Assembly: GCA_902806085.1 (NCBI GenBank)
Contig: CADCVH010000011.1
Span: 1 to 54,724 of the forward strand
DNA length: 54,724 bases
From: an uncultured Rubrobacteraceae bacterium
GTDB lineage: Bacteria > Actinomycetota > Rubrobacteria > Rubrobacterales > Rubrobacteraceae
Direction of reading: 5' to 3'
Positions 17,213 to 25,480 of the stretch are shown one piece after another. Each line of letters starts with the position of its first letter. Positions within the stretch are counted from its first letter, which is position 1. The notes below the pieces were generated by a model that saw only the letters and a list, made by a program, of their open reading frames with translations, had not been told where the DNA came from and did not search any database. A program made the translations under genes and the position numbers.

Positions 17213-17261
17213 GGCCCAAATATACCAGCGCCACCCCACCGCACCCTTTAATATAGGCGCG
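17212..17261. promoter_or_regulatory. Back-to-back leaderless promoters of lyeJ and cruF
   Basis: TATATT on the minus strand (17224-17219) ends six bases before the lyeJ GTG (17212), and TAATAT on the plus strand (17249-17254) ends six bases before the cruF GTG (17261). The two -10 elements are only 24 bases apart, so both promoters share one -35/operator region and both mRNAs should start on the G of GTG. No Shine-Dalgarno sequence is present for either gene. Confidence 0.7.
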
Positions 17262-18010
17262 TGTTTTCACAAGTCCTCCGCCCCACGCCGCGCCCGCTCC
17301 TCTTCGCCTCGGCCGCCGCCTTCTCCGCCGCCTTCTTCGCGACCCGGTTCCCGGACGTGCCGGGCGCGAGCGTCGGCTCCTACGTCTCCACGGCCCTGAT
17401 CGCCCTCCCGTCCGTCCTCGCCCTCTTCGCCTACCTCGGACCCCGACGGGCCGCCCTCTCCATCCTCGCCGTCTCCGCCTTCGCCTACGCCATCGAGTCC
17501 GTCGGCGTGGCCACCGGGTTCCCCTACGGAACCTTCTCCTACGACGACGCCCTCGGCCCGAGGTTCTTCGGGCTGGTACCGTACCTGCTTCCCGTCACGT
17601 ACGTCCCGCTCGTGATCGGGGCGGTCGCCGCCGCGTGGGCCCCGGGACGCGTGGCCCCGCGCGTCCTCCTCTCCGCCCTCTTGCTGGTCGGGATAGACGC
17701 CGTGCTCGACCCCGGCGCAGCCGCCCTGGGGTTCTGGATCTGGCCGGAAGGCGGCCCCTACTACGGCGTCCCCCTCAGCAACTTCGCCGGTTGGCTGCTC
17801 TCCGGCGCCGTCTCCGCCACCATTCTCCTCTCCACCTTCCACCCCCGAACCCCGCCGCCCCCGGGCGCCCTCGACAGCGTCATCCTGTCGACCGCCTTCT
17901 GGACCGGCGCCGCCCTCTTCTCCGGCCTCACAGCTCCGATGCTGCTGGGCATCGTCCTCTTCGCCTTCTTCCTGTACCGGCGCTCGCGCCTTCGCATGGG
18001 ACTGAAGTAG
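17261..18010 (+). CDS. cruF: Bisanhydrobacterioruberin hydratase (CruF, carotenoid biosynthesis membrane protein)
   Basis: A 249-residue polytopic membrane protein of the CruF/DUF422 family. Recognisable family parts are the acidic pair in FAYAIESVGVATGFPYGTFSY, the LPVTYVPLVI helix, the DAVLDPGAAALGFWIW motif and YYGVPLSNFAGWLL. In haloarchaea CruF hydrates the C50 precursor ends to give bacterioruberin; bacterial CruF members 1',2'-hydrate other acyclic carotenoids. Its divergent placement beside lyeJ and crtD supports the bacterioruberin role. GTG start, apparently leaderless. Together the three genes account for the red C50 pigment expected in Rubrobacter. Confidence 0.9.
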   Translation: MFSQVLRPTPRPLLFASAAAFSAAFFATRFPDVPGASVGSYVSTALIALPSVLALFAYLGPRRAALSILAVSAFAYAIESVGVATGFPYGTFSYDDALGPRFFGLVPYLLPVTYVPLVIGAVAAAWAPGRVAPRVLLSALLLVGIDAVLDPGAAALGFWIWPEGGPYYGVPLSNFAGWLLSGAVSATILLSTFHPRTPPPPGALDSVILSTAFWTGAALFSGLTAPMLLGIVLFAFFLYRRSRLRMGLK

Positions 18011-18165
18011 TAAAAAGCACAATAAAGTCCAGCGCCGGTTCGGATTGGTCCTGCATATGGCGTTTTTGTAACATTTATTTATTTTGGTTAAATCTGGTCT
18101 TTCATTTGTGAATTCGTTGTGCTTACATGCTGCTCGTAGGGCAGGCGCGCGCGGAAGGAGCGGAG
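18011..18165. promoter_or_regulatory. AT-rich intergenic patch upstream of a small gene
   Basis: Within a very GC-rich region, 18062-18125 is strikingly A/T-rich (TTTTTGTAACATTTATTTAT and following). It offers UP-element-like and several -10/-35-like sequences for the gene at 18166, but I cannot single out one promoter. Confidence 0.45.
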
Positions 18166-18384
18166 ATGATCCAGGAGCAGGTTGTCAGGGCGGTGGGTGT
18201 CCGGAGGGAGGACCCGGCTTACAAGAACGGCTGGGAGGACGGCCGTTTCGGGCCGAAAGAGCTGTTTCTCTCGAACTCGAACCTCGCGGGATGGCCGGGG
18301 CACGAGGAGAGGCTGGCGTACTATCAGGGCCACCGCGACGGGCGGCGGGTCCGCGAGATGCTGGCGCACGGGGACCCCGCCTGA
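18166..18384 (+). CDS. Small hypothetical protein
   Basis: A 72-residue soluble protein rich in charged and aromatic residues (YKNGWEDGRFGPKEL, YYQGHRDGRRVREML), with no signal peptide and no recognised family. ATG at 18166 is preceded by GGAAGGAGCGGAG. An intrinsic terminator-like hairpin follows directly, so it is probably a single-gene transcript driven by the AT-rich region ahead. Confidence 0.65.
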   Translation: MIQEQVVRAVGVRREDPAYKNGWEDGRFGPKELFLSNSNLAGWPGHEERLAYYQGHRDGRRVREMLAHGDPA

Positions 18385-18388
18385 CGCC

Positions 18389-18418
18389 GGGCCCGCGTCC
18401 GTGACTCGCGGGCCCCTT
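18389..18418 (+). terminator. Intrinsic terminator after the 72-residue protein
   Basis: GGGCCCGCG (18389-18397) pairs perfectly with CGCGGGCCC (18407-18415) around a nine-base loop, followed by CTTT. Confidence 0.7.
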
Positions 18419-18483
18419 TCGTAGCGCCCCGTTCGGCCCACCGCGCGGATCACCTGGCTCCCCTGGAGAGTATCTCCGCCCAC

Positions 18484-18509
18484 GCCGGCCGCCACGCTGG
18501 CCGGCTTTT
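18484..18509 (+). terminator. Second hairpin with short T-run
   Basis: GCCGGCC (18484-18490) pairs with GGCCGGC (18499-18505), followed by TTTT. No gene ends directly upstream. The rest of 18385-18731 (346 bases) holds no recognisable gene or riboswitch. Confidence 0.5.
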
Positions 18510-18731
18510 CGTGCTCCCGATTCCTCGTATCGCCGCCCGGGACGGGCAAGGTGAGGGGCCGTCCTGCGCCGGCATGAAACCTCCGGTAGACCGCGACGTA
18601 TAGATAACGGAAGGCCGGCGGCTCCCCCTCCAAGTTCGCCGCAGGCCCTCGGCTATGGTAACAAAGTCGCCCCCATCACAACGCGGCGGTCTCGGGCGCG
18701 GACGTTAAAGCGGCCGTAACCTCAACACTTC

Positions 18732-19127
18732 TCAACACTCTCCCGGTTCCGGCTTGCCGGCACCCTCGGTCATCTTGAAGACGTTGTCGCCGCCTCCCGG
18801 TGCCTGCATGCAGTAGGAGGCGCCCGCGGACTGCACGCTCACCTTTTGCTCTCCTTGCCTGAAACCGAAGCCGGCAAGGTCGGATAGGCTGGCGGTGTAC
18901 TCGTCGTTGTCGGCGTAGAAGAGTTGTTGGGCGGTGGCGGCGGTTCGCAGTTGGGCCTGGGCGGCGGTGTCTCTGGCCTTGTCTTGCTGGCCGACGTAGG
19001 TGGGTATGGCGATGGCCGCCAGAATACCTACGATGACCACCACGACCAGCAGCTCGATGAGCGTGAAGCCCCGCTCCTCCCTGATGGCCTCCCGAAAATA
19101 TCTACCTCTTACCGGATGTCCGTCCAC
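18732..19127 (-). CDS. Type IV pilin-like major prepilin
   Basis: A 131-residue prepilin. The class III signal ERGFTLIELLVVVVIVGILAAIAIPTY has the glycine cleaved by prepilin peptidase, the Phe+1 and the Glu+5 needed for assembly. The globular part contains two cysteines near its end (YCMQAPG and PEPGEC), a usual pilin disulfide. GTG at 19127 is favoured because GGGGAGG stands five bases ahead; GTG at 19145 is possible. It is isolated: no pilus assembly genes adjoin, though four minor pilins lie 7 kb away in the opposite direction. Confidence 0.88.
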   Translation of the reverse strand: MDGHPVRGRYFREAIREERGFTLIELLVVVVIVGILAAIAIPTYVGQQDKARDTAAQAQLRTAATAQQLFYADNDEYTASLSDLAGFGFRQGEQKVSVQSAGASYCMQAPGGGDNVFKMTEGAGKPEPGEC

Positions 19128-19196
19128 GCCCGCCTCCCCTGGCACGTTGTCTCCGGTCTGTTGTCGGAGGGGGCGGGGGCGGGCTTTAGCCGTCGG

Positions 19197-19673
19197 CTAC
19201 CCCCCGTACTCCATCGGGGTGTCGAAGTCGGTGAGGATGTCGGCGGGGCGGTCGAGGGCCGCGGCGACGACCTCGCCGAGATAGACCGTGTGGTCGCCCG
19301 CCTCCATCTTGCCGACCACGCGGCATTCGAGGTGGGCGAAGGCCTCCTCGAAGAGCGGGGCGCCGGTCTCCCCGGTCGTGTAGGGGGATCCCCCGACCGA
19401 TCCGCCCTCGGATTCGAGCGGGCGGGTGAACCGTCGGGCCAGGTCTTCCTGCCCCGTGTCGAGGAAGTTGAGCGAAAAGACGCCGCCCTGCTCCATCAGC
19501 TCGTGGGTGTGCTGGTCCTTGCGCACCGCGACCACGACCTGCTGCGGCTCGAACGAGACCTGCGAGACCCAGCAGGTCGTGAACCCGTTAGCCTCCCCGC
19601 CCGCGCCGACCACACCCGTGATGTAGAAACCGTACGGGATGGTCTTCAGGATCTCGCTCCGCGTCTGTTCCAT
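19197..19673 (-). CDS. Flavin reductase-like FMN-binding protein
   Basis: A 158-residue flavin reductase domain: PYGFYITGVVG at the start, then NGFTTCWVSQVSFEPQQVVVAVRKDQHTHELM, the FMN-phosphate binding section, and the SLNFLD strand. Members reduce flavin with NAD(P)H, often to feed a monooxygenase, or are flavoproteins themselves. No monooxygenase is adjacent, so the partner is unknown. ATG start, with a plausible GAGCGAG-type ribosome site. Confidence 0.88.
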   Translation of the reverse strand: MEQTRSEILKTIPYGFYITGVVGAGGEANGFTTCWVSQVSFEPQQVVVAVRKDQHTHELMEQGGVFSLNFLDTGQEDLARRFTRPLESEGGSVGGSPYTTGETGAPLFEEAFAHLECRVVGKMEAGDHTVYLGEVVAAALDRPADILTDFDTPMEYGG

Positions 19674-19789
19674 GGCTCGCTCCTCTGTCGCTCTCTCGGC
19701 TATCCGGGTCTTCCTCGAAACCCTCGCCCGTAAACCGTTCTCTTCGGGCCCCGGAATTCTCTCAGAGCGCCCAACCTCGTACCACGCAC

Positions 19790-19862
19790 GAAAAAGCCGA
19801 AAGGCGCGACGCGTCGAAAGCGGAGCCCGCAGGGCGCGGCGTGCCTGCTAGAGCCGACCGGA
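19790..19862. repeat. Dispersed stem-loop repeat, copy near 19.8 kb
   Basis: It contains GAAAGCGGAGCCCGCAGGGC and TAGAGCCGACCG, both found again at 25410-25450 in the other order. It sits in the 174-base gap before the UbiB-fold gene end, which otherwise holds no gene. Confidence 0.5.
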
Positions 19863-21425
19863 CCGTACTATCCCAACAAGCAAAAGGAGGCCCAACACCG
19901 CGGCGAAGACGAAGCCGACGAGGCCGAAGACGCTGACGCCGAGCAGTTGCATGCCGCTCGTGACGAAGATCCCGAGCATCGAGGAGCCGATGATGAGGGC
20001 GGCTATGAGGAGGGCGAAGACCAGGCGGTTGGCGAGGATGTCCACGCGGCCTATCAGGTCGTCCAGTCCCGCGTGGCGGAAGCGCACTTCGACCTCGCCG
20101 TCTTTGAGTTCGTCGAGGAGCGCGTGGATCTGTCGCGGGTAGTCCGCGAAGGCGTCAGGCTGGGCGAGCCTCCGGGCCGTCCGGGCGGCAACGTAGGCCG
20201 GGTCCCTGTAACGCGAGACGAGCCCCGCCGCCGCCCCCGCCGCGGCCCGCGTCTCCTTGCCGGAGAGTTCTTCGGCCGTCACTACCGCGTGGGCCATCCC
20301 GGCCACCTCGACGTGCAGCTTGGCGCCGCCGCGGCGGAGGGCCTCCAGGCCGCGGGCCCGGATCTCCGCCAGCGGGTGCTCCTCCCACAACGGCCCGCCC
20401 AGGGAGCCTAGCGTCTCCCGCAACTCGCGGCGCAACGCGCTGTCTTCCCGGGGGACCGATCCGCCGGAGAGCGGCAGGGCGCGCGCCACCCCGTCCACTT
20501 CCCCGCGCCGGACCGCGGCCAGCACCTCGGCCACCCCGCGCAGCCGCTCGGGGTCCAGGGAGAAGACCTCCGTCGGGTCCGAGAGCCATACCTCGCCCGT
20601 CGGGCCGTCTACGGCGAAGCGCCCCGGCGAGGCGTCGGCGAGAAAGATGCCTTCTGAGAGCGCCAGCCTCACCAGCGCCCCGGCCACCTCGCCGTACTGG
20701 CCCTCGTCCGGGATCTTGGGGTCCGACGGCGCCTCGAAGGTGGCGCAGCGGCCCGTGGAGTAGTCCCTGTAGGTTTGCGGCACGCGCAGGGGGAAGCCGC
20801 CCATCTCGCGCAGGCGGCGTGAGATCCTGGCGGCGAAGAACATGTCCCGGCGGTGGTTGACGTGCGCGGCGAACTCCGCCACGGAGAGGGCCGGGTCCAG
20901 GGGGAGTCGGTCGCCGATCCTGCGTCGCGTCACGTCGGCCACCGGGCGCATCGCGAGCAGGTCGCGCCTTATGTTCGGCCGGTCGAGCACCACGAGCGCC
21001 GGCCTCCCTCCCGGCAGCAGCGCCCTGTGGGCCTGGGTCAAGGACCCGGCCCGCACCGGAACCTCTTCGAAGCGGACGAAAAGACGTTCCAGCGTGTTGC
21101 CGAGCTCCCGCTCCAGAAGGGCCCGCACCTCCGCGAAGGGGACCGGGTTTATCCCGACGCTGGCGCGGCCGAGCTCGGCGGCCACGTCCGGGGGGAGGAG
21201 GTCCCCGCGGGCGGAGAGGAAGCGTCCGAACTCGGCGAAGGTCGGGCCGAGCTCTTCCAGGGAGAGGCGGAGGCGCGGGCCGATGCGGCCCGCCTCGGCC
21301 CTGTCGCGGCGGCGGGAGGGCCGGCCCCTGAACACGAAGCCGAAGCCGTAGCGCGCCCCGACCCGCGCGATCCTGGCCGCCCTGCGGGCCGGGTTCTCCG
21401 GCGGACCGCCCGTGACCTTCTCCAT
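19848..21425 (-). CDS. UbiB/ABC1-fold protein lacking catalytic residues (pseudokinase)
   Basis: A 525-residue protein that follows the UbiB/AarF layout throughout but with key residues replaced. The KxGQ region reads GPTFAEFGRFLSARGDLLP, the A-rich loop reads RAGSLTQAH, the VAVKV strand reads ALVVLDRPN (ATP-binding Lys lost), HADPHPGN reads LADASPGR, and the DFG aspartate region reads LSDPTEV. Two C-terminal membrane helices (about 460-520) match the family. UbiB proteins support quinone/isoprenoid lipid handling; this copy probably binds lipid or protein without canonical phosphotransfer. The ATG has a TAAGCT -10 ending six bases ahead and no ribosome site, consistent with a leaderless mRNA. 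Confidence 0.75.
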   Translation of the reverse strand: MEKVTGGPPENPARRAARIARVGARYGFGFVFRGRPSRRRDRAEAGRIGPRLRLSLEELGPTFAEFGRFLSARGDLLPPDVAAELGRASVGINPVPFAEVRALLERELGNTLERLFVRFEEVPVRAGSLTQAHRALLPGGRPALVVLDRPNIRRDLLAMRPVADVTRRRIGDRLPLDPALSVAEFAAHVNHRRDMFFAARISRRLREMGGFPLRVPQTYRDYSTGRCATFEAPSDPKIPDEGQYGEVAGALVRLALSEGIFLADASPGRFAVDGPTGEVWLSDPTEVFSLDPERLRGVAEVLAAVRRGEVDGVARALPLSGGSVPREDSALRRELRETLGSLGGPLWEEHPLAEIRARGLEALRRGGAKLHVEVAGMAHAVVTAEELSGKETRAAAGAAAGLVSRYRDPAYVAARTARRLAQPDAFADYPRQIHALLDELKDGEVEVRFRHAGLDDLIGRVDILANRLVFALLIAALIIGSSMLGIFVTSGMQLLGVSVFGLVGFVFAAVLGLLLLVGIVRSGRL

Positions 21426-21643
21426 CCCGCAAGCTTATCAGCCCGCGGAGCCCGAAGCCGGACGGGGGCGGGTAATATGCCCGGTGGAGGATGGCCGCCC
21501 GCCGGGCCCCACCAGGCCGGGCTCGCAGGCGTGCTCGCGTCAGCGTAAACTCTCCCGGTGCTTGCCCCGCCCGAGGTTGACGTGCAGTGGCGGCGCCGGC
21601 GCTTGAGGGGCGTGTGCAGACGATCGAGGGAGGAACGGTCTAT

Positions 21644-23167
21644 TTGGGCGGGAGGAGTACGCGGCGGGAGTTTCTCGGGACCGCCGCCGCGGGTGTCGCG
21701 TGCATCGCGTTCGCCGGGGTGGCGGGTTGCCAGGCGACGGAGGGCACCCGGGCGACCGCCTCGCCCACGCCCCGGCCCCGGGGGGCGTGGACCTTCCGCT
21801 CGCGGCCCGACCTGCGCCCGCCCGTCGTCCAGGTGATCAAGAGGGAGCGCGGGCTCTCCCCGGGGTACGTCTTTCTCGCCCCGAAGAAGGACCCGGACGA
21901 AGAGGGGCCCGGCCAGGACGGGCCGATGATCCTCGACAACGACGGCTGGCCGGTGTGGTTCCGCCCCGCCCCACCCGGCGAACCGGACGTTATGAGCTTC
22001 CGGGCGCAGGCCTACCGCGGAGAGCCCGTCCTCACCTGGTGGGGGGGCGTCCACGGCGGGTACGGGGACGGGGAGTACGTCATCTTCGACGACTCCTACC
22101 GGGAGGTAAAGCGGTTCCGGGCCGGCAACGGCCGCCCCGGCGACCACCACGAGTTCCTCATCACCACGCGCGACACGGCCCTCATCACGATCTACGATGA
22201 GACCCCCCACGACCTTTCCCCGTACGGCGGCCCCAAAGACGGCCTCGTGATGGACGGCATAGTCCAGGAGATAGACATAGAGACCGGCGAGGTCATCTTC
22301 GAGTGGCGCAGCCTGGACCACGTCGACGTGGGAGAGTCCTACTACGAGCCGTCCGACGACCCCACAGACCGCTTCGACTACTTCCACATAAACTCCGTAG
22401 ACGTGGACGGGGACGGAAACCTGCTCGTCTCCGCCCGCAGGACCTCGGCCGTCTACAAGATCGACCGCAAGAGCGGGGAGGTGATCTGGCGCCTGGGCGG
22501 CGAGAAGAGCGACTTCGCGATGGGTGAAGGCGCCCGGTTCGCCTTCCAGCACGACGCCCGCCGCCAGGCCGACGGCACCGTCACCCTCTTCGACAACTAC
22601 GGCACGAACGACACGACCGGACGATCCCGGGCCATCGTGCTGGAGCTTGACGAGGACGCCATGAAGGCGACCCTGCTGCGCGAGTACCCCGGGGGCGGAG
22701 ATCACATCGCCGACACCCAGGGCAACGCGCAGGTGCTGCCCGACGGCAACGTGTTCGTCGGGTGGGGCAGCGAGCCGTTCTTCTCCGAGTTCGACGGCGA
22801 AGGCAACCTCATCTTCGACGCCAAATTCGATCCCTGGGGGGAGTCCTACCGGGCCTTCCGGCTGCCGTGGAGCGGCCAACCCGACGACACCCCAGCCCTG
22901 GCGGTCGAGGCCGGGCGGGAGGACAAGATCACGCTCTACGCGAGTTGGAACGGGGCCACGGCGGTGGCGTCGTGGCGGGTGCTCGCGGGCCCCGCTCCAG
23001 ACCAGTTGGAGGTTCTCGACACCGTCGCCCGCCGCGGTTTTGAGACCGTCATCCAGATGCGCACCGCGGAGCCCTACGTCGGCGTGCGGGCCGCGGACCG
23101 CTCCGGGCGAGATCTCGGCCCCGCGGTGGCGATCAGTACGAAAAGGCGCCGGGCGGAGGGTTCGTGA
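21644..23167 (+). CDS. Arylsulfotransferase (ASST)-family protein with Tat signal
   Basis: A 507-residue protein. The N terminus has a twin-arginine signal (STRREFLGTAAAGVACIAF), so it is exported folded. The body is a beta-propeller of the ASST type: DHHEFLITTRDTALITIYDE, then HINSVDVDGDGNLLVSARRTSAVYKIDRKSGEVIWRLGG, then FAFQHDARRQADGTVTLFDN, where the histidines correspond to the catalytic region of aryl sulfotransferases. The reaction would transfer sulfate between phenolic donors and acceptors; this specific member is untested. TTG at 21644 follows GAGGGAGG; GTG at 21587 is an alternative. A lipoprotein sulfatase lies 9 kb away, a possible functional link. Confidence 0.8.
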   Translation: MGGRSTRREFLGTAAAGVACIAFAGVAGCQATEGTRATASPTPRPRGAWTFRSRPDLRPPVVQVIKRERGLSPGYVFLAPKKDPDEEGPGQDGPMILDNDGWPVWFRPAPPGEPDVMSFRAQAYRGEPVLTWWGGVHGGYGDGEYVIFDDSYREVKRFRAGNGRPGDHHEFLITTRDTALITIYDETPHDLSPYGGPKDGLVMDGIVQEIDIETGEVIFEWRSLDHVDVGESYYEPSDDPTDRFDYFHINSVDVDGDGNLLVSARRTSAVYKIDRKSGEVIWRLGGEKSDFAMGEGARFAFQHDARRQADGTVTLFDNYGTNDTTGRSRAIVLELDEDAMKATLLREYPGGGDHIADTQGNAQVLPDGNVFVGWGSEPFFSEFDGEGNLIFDAKFDPWGESYRAFRLPWSGQPDDTPALAVEAGREDKITLYASWNGATAVASWRVLAGPAPDQLEVLDTVARRGFETVIQMRTAEPYVGVRAADRSGRDLGPAVAISTKRRRAEGS

Positions 23168-23212
23168 TCCCCGCAACAGGCAGCGTCTCGCCGCTAGGCC
23201 GGTGAGAGGGTA

Positions 23213-25390
23213 GTGGGCAAGCCCTTCAACCGCCTCCGCCTCTTCGAGGCCGCCGTCGCGCTCTCGGGCGGCGCGGCCTTCGTCGTGGTGCTGTTCTTGC
23301 GGGACGTCTTGTCCGCGCTTCCCGGCGCTATGGTGGCGGGCGCCCTGGCGCTTTTCCTGGCTCCCGGGGTGTTGCTGGCGCGCTGGTTTCTCCACGACCA
23401 CTTCTCCGGGGCCGCCCTGGTGCCGGCGGGGTTCGTCCTCAGCGCCGGGGGCTTCGCGCTGCTGGCCATACCCATGCTCATCGTGCAGGCCAGCCTGGAA
23501 ACCTACCTGTGGGTTTCGGGTGCGGTGGTCGCCGCGTCTTTGCTGGCGGCGGCCTTCGGGGCGTTGACGGGTGGGCGGTTTCGAGGGCGTGCAGGCGAGG
23601 TCGACGCGGAGCGCGACTCTACCGAACGCGGCGGGGTCATGTGGGTACCGTTCCTCGCGCTGGTGGGGGGACTGGCTTACGTCGCCAGGATCACGGCCCC
23701 GAGCTCCTACGGGGACATCTGGGTGTACCTGGCCTGGGTCCGGGAGTACCTGGGTGGGGGAGGGCTCGCCTCCGCCGAGCCGTTCTTCGGGGGCGAGGTC
23801 GGCCTCTCGCGGGCCAGGATCAACGGCTGGCTGGTCGAGCAGGCGGCCCTGGCCAGGGTTTCCGGCGTGGACCTCATCGACGTGGTCTTCTCCTACCTGA
23901 ACCCATTCTTGGTGGTCGTGGCCCTGCTGGCCTTCTACGCCCTGGCCCGCGCGCTCTTGAAGAGCGAGAGGGCGGCGCTCTTCTGCGGTTGCCTCTACGC
24001 GCTCTTCTTTCTCGTTCATCTCGGGCAATCCCGTTTCACCTTCGGGGGCGAGTTCGTCCAGCGCCTGCCGGAGGACAAGCTGGCGACAAAGTTCCTGTTC
24101 CTGCCGATGGCGCTGGCCTTCGCGGCGGCCTTCCTCGAGGGGGGGAAGCGGCGGTACTTCTCCCTCTTCGCGTTCGTCTGCTGCGCGGTGGTTGCCGTCC
24201 ACCCCATAGGGTTTGCCACCATCGGGCTCTCGATGGCCGGGTTCGGCATCCTGCATCTGGCGTCCAACCCGCGCAGCCGGACGGCATGGGGGAGGGTCTC
24301 GGCCATGGGCCTCGCGGGGCTACTCGTCGTGGCCGTCCCGGCCGCCCTCGTCCCGCTTCTCACGGGCCAGCCGCTCACCGGCGTGCTCGCGGACTCGGAC
24401 ATCAACTCCGGGGATCCGGACGTTCTGCGTAACATGGTCTTCGTGAGCCCCGAGCGGGCCCGCATCTTCGAGTTCGCCGACGGCTCGTACATGATGCACC
24501 CCTCGCTACTTCTCGACCCGATCCTGGCCGTCGCCTTTCTGGCGGGCATCCCGTTCTTGCTCTGGCGCGTCCAGCGGAGCGTCGCGGCGCAGTTGCTGCT
24601 TGGGACGATGTTGCTCACGACCGTGGCGGTCTACGTGCCCCCGATCGCGACCTTCCTCGGCGACAACGTGGTCCTGCCGGGCCAGATCTGGCGCCTGGCC
24701 TGGCCCATCCCGCTCGCGACCCTGCTGGCCTTCGGCTGGCTCCTGTGGGAGGCGATCCGGTGGGCGGCGGCCCGGTCGGCCGGCGTGCGTCTTCTGGACC
24801 CGCTCGCCCGGGCGTTGCCGACCTTGTTGGTGGTCGTTCTGGCGTTAGTGGCCGTGCCGTGGGTGTCGGATGGGCTCGAGCCTATCCGGAACCACAAAGA
24901 GGATTCCCGGGAGGCCGGCTTTTACCCGGTCGACCCGATATACCCCTGGTTCCGGGACGAGATCACGTCGGCCACCGTCGTGCTCGCCTCGGACCTTCTG
25001 GGCGCCCGCATCCCGGCCTACTCAGCCGACGCGAACGTCGTCAGCCGCAGGGGCGGCCTCGTGCTGAACGCCCTCCCCAGGCTGGAGGAGCGGGTGCCCG
25101 GCCGGATAGAGGTCCCCCAGGGCGCCGTGGACGTGAGGGATTTCTTCGCGGGCACGACGATCAAGACCGGCGTCGAGATCCTACGCCGCCACCAGGTGGA
25201 CTACGTCATGGTCAACACAAACTCCCCCCTCGACGCCTCGCTCGACGGGCTCTCCGGCTTCAGGCCGGCAGAAGAACCTAGCGACAGGTACGACCTGTAC
25301 GAGGTGGACCTCCAGAAGATCGGAACCGTAGCCAGCAACCCGAGCCAGGATAAACCCGCCCCGCAACGCTCCGACCAACCGCTACAATGA
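23213..25390 (+). CDS. Large polytopic membrane protein, putative glycosyltransferase-like
   Basis: A 725-residue protein with roughly 13-15 transmembrane helices over its first 560 residues and a soluble C-terminal part that includes VDYVMVNTNSPLDASLDGL. Loops carry SSYGDIWVYLAWVREYL and VHPIGFATIGLSM, the acidic first-loop pattern of GT-C-type lipid-linked sugar transferases such as PMT/ArnT-like proteins. I cannot name the family. GTG start just downstream of the ASST gene with GAGAGGG ahead, so the two may be co-transcribed. The stop overlaps a TACAAT sequence that could serve as the -10 for the glyoxalase gene. Confidence 0.75.
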   Translation: MGKPFNRLRLFEAAVALSGGAAFVVVLFLRDVLSALPGAMVAGALALFLAPGVLLARWFLHDHFSGAALVPAGFVLSAGGFALLAIPMLIVQASLETYLWVSGAVVAASLLAAAFGALTGGRFRGRAGEVDAERDSTERGGVMWVPFLALVGGLAYVARITAPSSYGDIWVYLAWVREYLGGGGLASAEPFFGGEVGLSRARINGWLVEQAALARVSGVDLIDVVFSYLNPFLVVVALLAFYALARALLKSERAALFCGCLYALFFLVHLGQSRFTFGGEFVQRLPEDKLATKFLFLPMALAFAAAFLEGGKRRYFSLFAFVCCAVVAVHPIGFATIGLSMAGFGILHLASNPRSRTAWGRVSAMGLAGLLVVAVPAALVPLLTGQPLTGVLADSDINSGDPDVLRNMVFVSPERARIFEFADGSYMMHPSLLLDPILAVAFLAGIPFLLWRVQRSVAAQLLLGTMLLTTVAVYVPPIATFLGDNVVLPGQIWRLAWPIPLATLLAFGWLLWEAIRWAAARSAGVRLLDPLARALPTLLVVVLALVAVPWVSDGLEPIRNHKEDSREAGFYPVDPIYPWFRDEITSATVVLASDLLGARIPAYSADANVVSRRGGLVLNALPRLEERVPGRIEVPQGAVDVRDFFAGTTIKTGVEILRRHQVDYVMVNTNSPLDASLDGLSGFRPAEEPSDRYDLYEVDLQKIGTVASNPSQDKPAPQRSDQPLQ

Positions 25391-25399
25391 CCCCGGTAA

Positions 25400-25452
25400 C
25401 AGGCGCCGACGGCTAGAGCCGACCGCCGAAAGCGGAGCCCGAAGGGCGCAGG
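25400..25452. repeat. Dispersed stem-loop repeat, copy near 25.4 kb
   Basis: TAGAGCCGACCG followed by GAAAGCGGAGCCCGAAGGGC, a near copy of the elements at 19.8 kb. CCC-GAAG-GGC can form a small hairpin. It lies in the glyoxalase leader. Confidence 0.5.
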
Positions 25453-25480
25453 GTACCGACAAGCTGCAAAGGAGCGAGCC

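Noticed and set aside
18088-18633. Minus-strand frame of 181 codons opposite the 72-residue gene
   Set aside because: It crosses two terminator hairpins and the antisense of a better-supported small gene.
18385-18731. Possible riboswitch in the pilin-proximal gap
   Set aside because: I looked for c-di-GMP, ydaO and cobalamin landmarks and found none; only GC-rich hairpins are present.
21149-24256. Minus-strand open frame of over 1,000 codons across the ASST gene
   Set aside because: It is antisense to clear plus-strand genes and to part of the UbiB-fold gene in another frame; composition is typical of high-GC shadow frames.
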